In this document: piece after piece, positions 31,163 through 32,381 of the stretch
Layout: each line of letters begins with the position of its first letter
How positions within the stretch are numbered: position 1 is the first letter of the stretch
Source: Parachlorella kessleri
Taxonomy: Eukaryota > Chlorophyta > Trebouxiophyceae > Chlorellales > Chlorellaceae
Length of the DNA: 32,381 nucleotides
Assembly: GCA_001598975.1 (NCBI GenBank)
Contig: BBXU01001115.1
Span: 1-32,381, forward strand
Direction of reading: 5' to 3'
Program-made: the position numbers and the translations under genes
The notes under the pieces: generated by a model
What the model saw: the letters and a program-made list of their open reading frames with translations, nothing else
Told to the model about the DNA's origin: nothing
The model's database searches: none

Positions 31163-31660
31163 GAATGCCCCGTGTGTCTCGTTGCAATCAAGAAGCGGCG
31201 GCACTGGGTCAATTTCCTATGCAACCATGGCCTCTGCAGGGGTTGTCTTACGAGACTTATAGAAGCCCAGGTGTGCGCAGTGCAGCAGGACGGCCTTGCA
31301 TGATGCCATGTCCCCAGCGTGTATTGGAGTGCAGCAATGAGGTCCCACTGGTCGTGTGCTGTCGTGGGCACTCTCTTTCCTGCGGTAACCTGGGCTGCAG
31401 TGCCCTGGAGCGGCACTTTGGCGCCCTCTCATGAAAACCTGCTTCAAACATAGAAAGCTGGTGCAATCTGCAGCCCGTTCCAGCGCATAGATAAAGTGCC
31501 ATCCGCAGCGCACTCAGCGGTTGGCCTGTGCCACTGCTTACAGATGCTGGACAGTGCCTGCCCCCTTTGCCGGGCAAAGCTGTTTGAGGAGCAAGACAAG
31601 GAGGCCCAGCCTGCAAAACTGCATGCTGCTGAGAGTGGAACAACCCCCGCAGAGTCTTGA
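31163..31660 (+). CDS. RING-finger protein, C-terminal two exons (5' end not found)
   Basis: Exons 31163-31270 and 31544-31660 are joined in phase 0 and end in TGA. Exon 1 of this pair begins after a good pyrimidine-rich acceptor and encodes CPVC, then CNHGLCRGC. Exon 2 supplies CPLC. Together they complete a RING pattern: C-x2-C, C-x-H-x2-C-x2-C, C-x2-C. The intron splits the domain just before the last ligand pair. The final 30 residues are charged and then Ser/Thr-rich. RING proteins usually act as E3 ubiquitin ligases that recruit an E2 enzyme. Substrate and remaining domains are unknown because no start codon is in frame upstream of the acceptor. Loss of the 5' part is a limit of my reading, not evidence of a pseudogene. 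Confidence 0.7.
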
Positions 31661-31825
31661 AAGCCCAGAATGTGAGGTGTGTGGAGTCCTGGGGTCATGC
31701 AGGGGTTCATAAGGACTGTACCCGCCCTGTTTGCGCCTCCTCAGTACAGAGGTTGCTAGGAAAGTGATTGGTTGCAGGCTGAACTAGGCTGATTGGGTAG
31801 TCAAGGTGCTTGTACAAGTCTGTCA

Positions 31826-31830
31826 TGTAA
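31826..31830 (+). terminator. TGTAA polyadenylation signal (candidate, RING gene)
   Basis: TGTAA occurs 166 bases after the RING stop codon. This distance matches the glycosyltransferase gene (171 bases) and suits a typical algal 3' UTR. Confidence 0.5.
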
Positions 31831-32322
31831 AACCGAGTGTTTGGAATCGACTTGTTTCTCATTGCGCTGTTATTTTTGTCCAGCAGCAGCCATGCAGGCG
31901 AAAACTTACGGTGCTGGTGATTTTGGAGTTTTCCCATTGTGTCCTACAGCGTACACTTGTTACTTCGTCAAAGTCCTACTGTGCCTGCTCCTAAATCAGT
32001 TGCTGCTTTGCATCAATAGTTGCTGTATCCGTTTGCGCGTCCACTCCTTGGTAGTCTATAAAAGCCTGCAACAGCGCTTATATCACTAGCGGTTGCATAG
32101 GGTCAGTTACCTTTTCAGTGTCTGTTGGGCTCATGGGACGTCGTCCTGTCCTGATATCTAGGCCTGCAGGAATGTTCTGCTTGGCCTGCTTGGACACACT
32201 ATCTAATTGGCAACGGTGGCAGGTAGTGCGAACAGAGGAGGGGTAAGCTATATCAGAACATGTCCGCTTATGCTCCCACAGCTGGGCATTACAAGCAACT
32301 CGTCACCCACCTATGGGTGAAT

Positions 32323-32381
32323 GGTGGGTGGGTGGGTGTATGTGTGTCTGTGGTGGTGGTGGTGTGTGTGTGGTGGGGGGT
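32323..32381 (+). repeat. GGTG/GT-rich microsatellite at the window end
   Basis: Repeated GGTG, TG and GGT units fill the end of the window. They include GGTGGGTGGGTGGG near its start, which could also form a quadruplex. The tract runs off the end, so its full size is unknown. Confidence 0.85.

Larger units (their letters stand above)
31661..32381. other. 3' flank of RING gene, no further gene recognised
   Basis: Only short frames without motifs occur here. A candidate poly(A) signal for the RING gene is listed separately. The window ends in a low-complexity GT tract. Confidence 0.5.

Noticed and set aside
1..32381. Search for mobile elements, CRISPR arrays, tRNA/rRNA genes or a defence-like gene cluster
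   Set aside because: No transposase, reverse transcriptase, regular spaced repeats or RNA gene signatures were seen, and the gene set is ordinary algal nuclear content.

Overview
This window looks like nuclear DNA of a green alga (Chlorophyta). The evidence is many short introns (about 100-600 bp, mostly GT-AG with pyrimidine-rich TGCAG acceptors), GC-rich Ala/Gln-rich coding exons, TGTAA-type polyadenylation signals downstream of several stop codons, and protein sequences closest to plant/algal forms (DNA polymerase alpha, a plant-type complex I subunit). The genus cannot be told from the sequence. No bacterial operon, phage, CRISPR, tRNA or rRNA feature was seen. Gene models were built by hand from splice sites, reading-frame continuity and known family motifs. 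All coordinates are sequence-derived, but no transcript evidence was available.

Layout. Bases 1-1599 hold no recognisable gene. On the + strand follow a putative type II membrane glycosyltransferase (1600-4147, 8 exons) and two tandem copies of a membrane-anchored failed-axon-connections/GST-like protein (4820-7121 and 7727-10234, 7 exons each with identical intron positions). Next is an F-box/leucine-rich protein with a Gln-rich insert (10863-12938). On the - strand lie a complete NDUFA12-type complex I subunit (13983-15988, 5 exons) and a complete DNA polymerase alpha catalytic subunit (16905-29815, 31 exons, 1604 residues). A partial RING-finger gene (31163-31660, +) and unassigned sequence ending in a GT-rich microsatellite close the window.

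The genes do not form a pathway. Two are housekeeping genes (replication priming and respiratory complex I assembly/structure). The others are a secretory-pathway enzyme, a GST-fold pair of unknown role, and two proteins (F-box, RING) of types usually found in ubiquitin ligation.

The most interesting points are: (1) DNA polymerase alpha keeps all catalytic motifs but lacks the cysteines of its C-terminal CysA zinc site and has a rearranged CysB site; (2) about 3 of 56 introns start with GC, one of them at a position where the tandem paralogue has GT; (3) three different introns contain short tandem duplications that copy a splice site, creating decoy donors or acceptors; (4) a perfect 26-bp palindrome and a few G-quadruplex-prone tracts. 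I found no evidence of a new defence or mobile system here.
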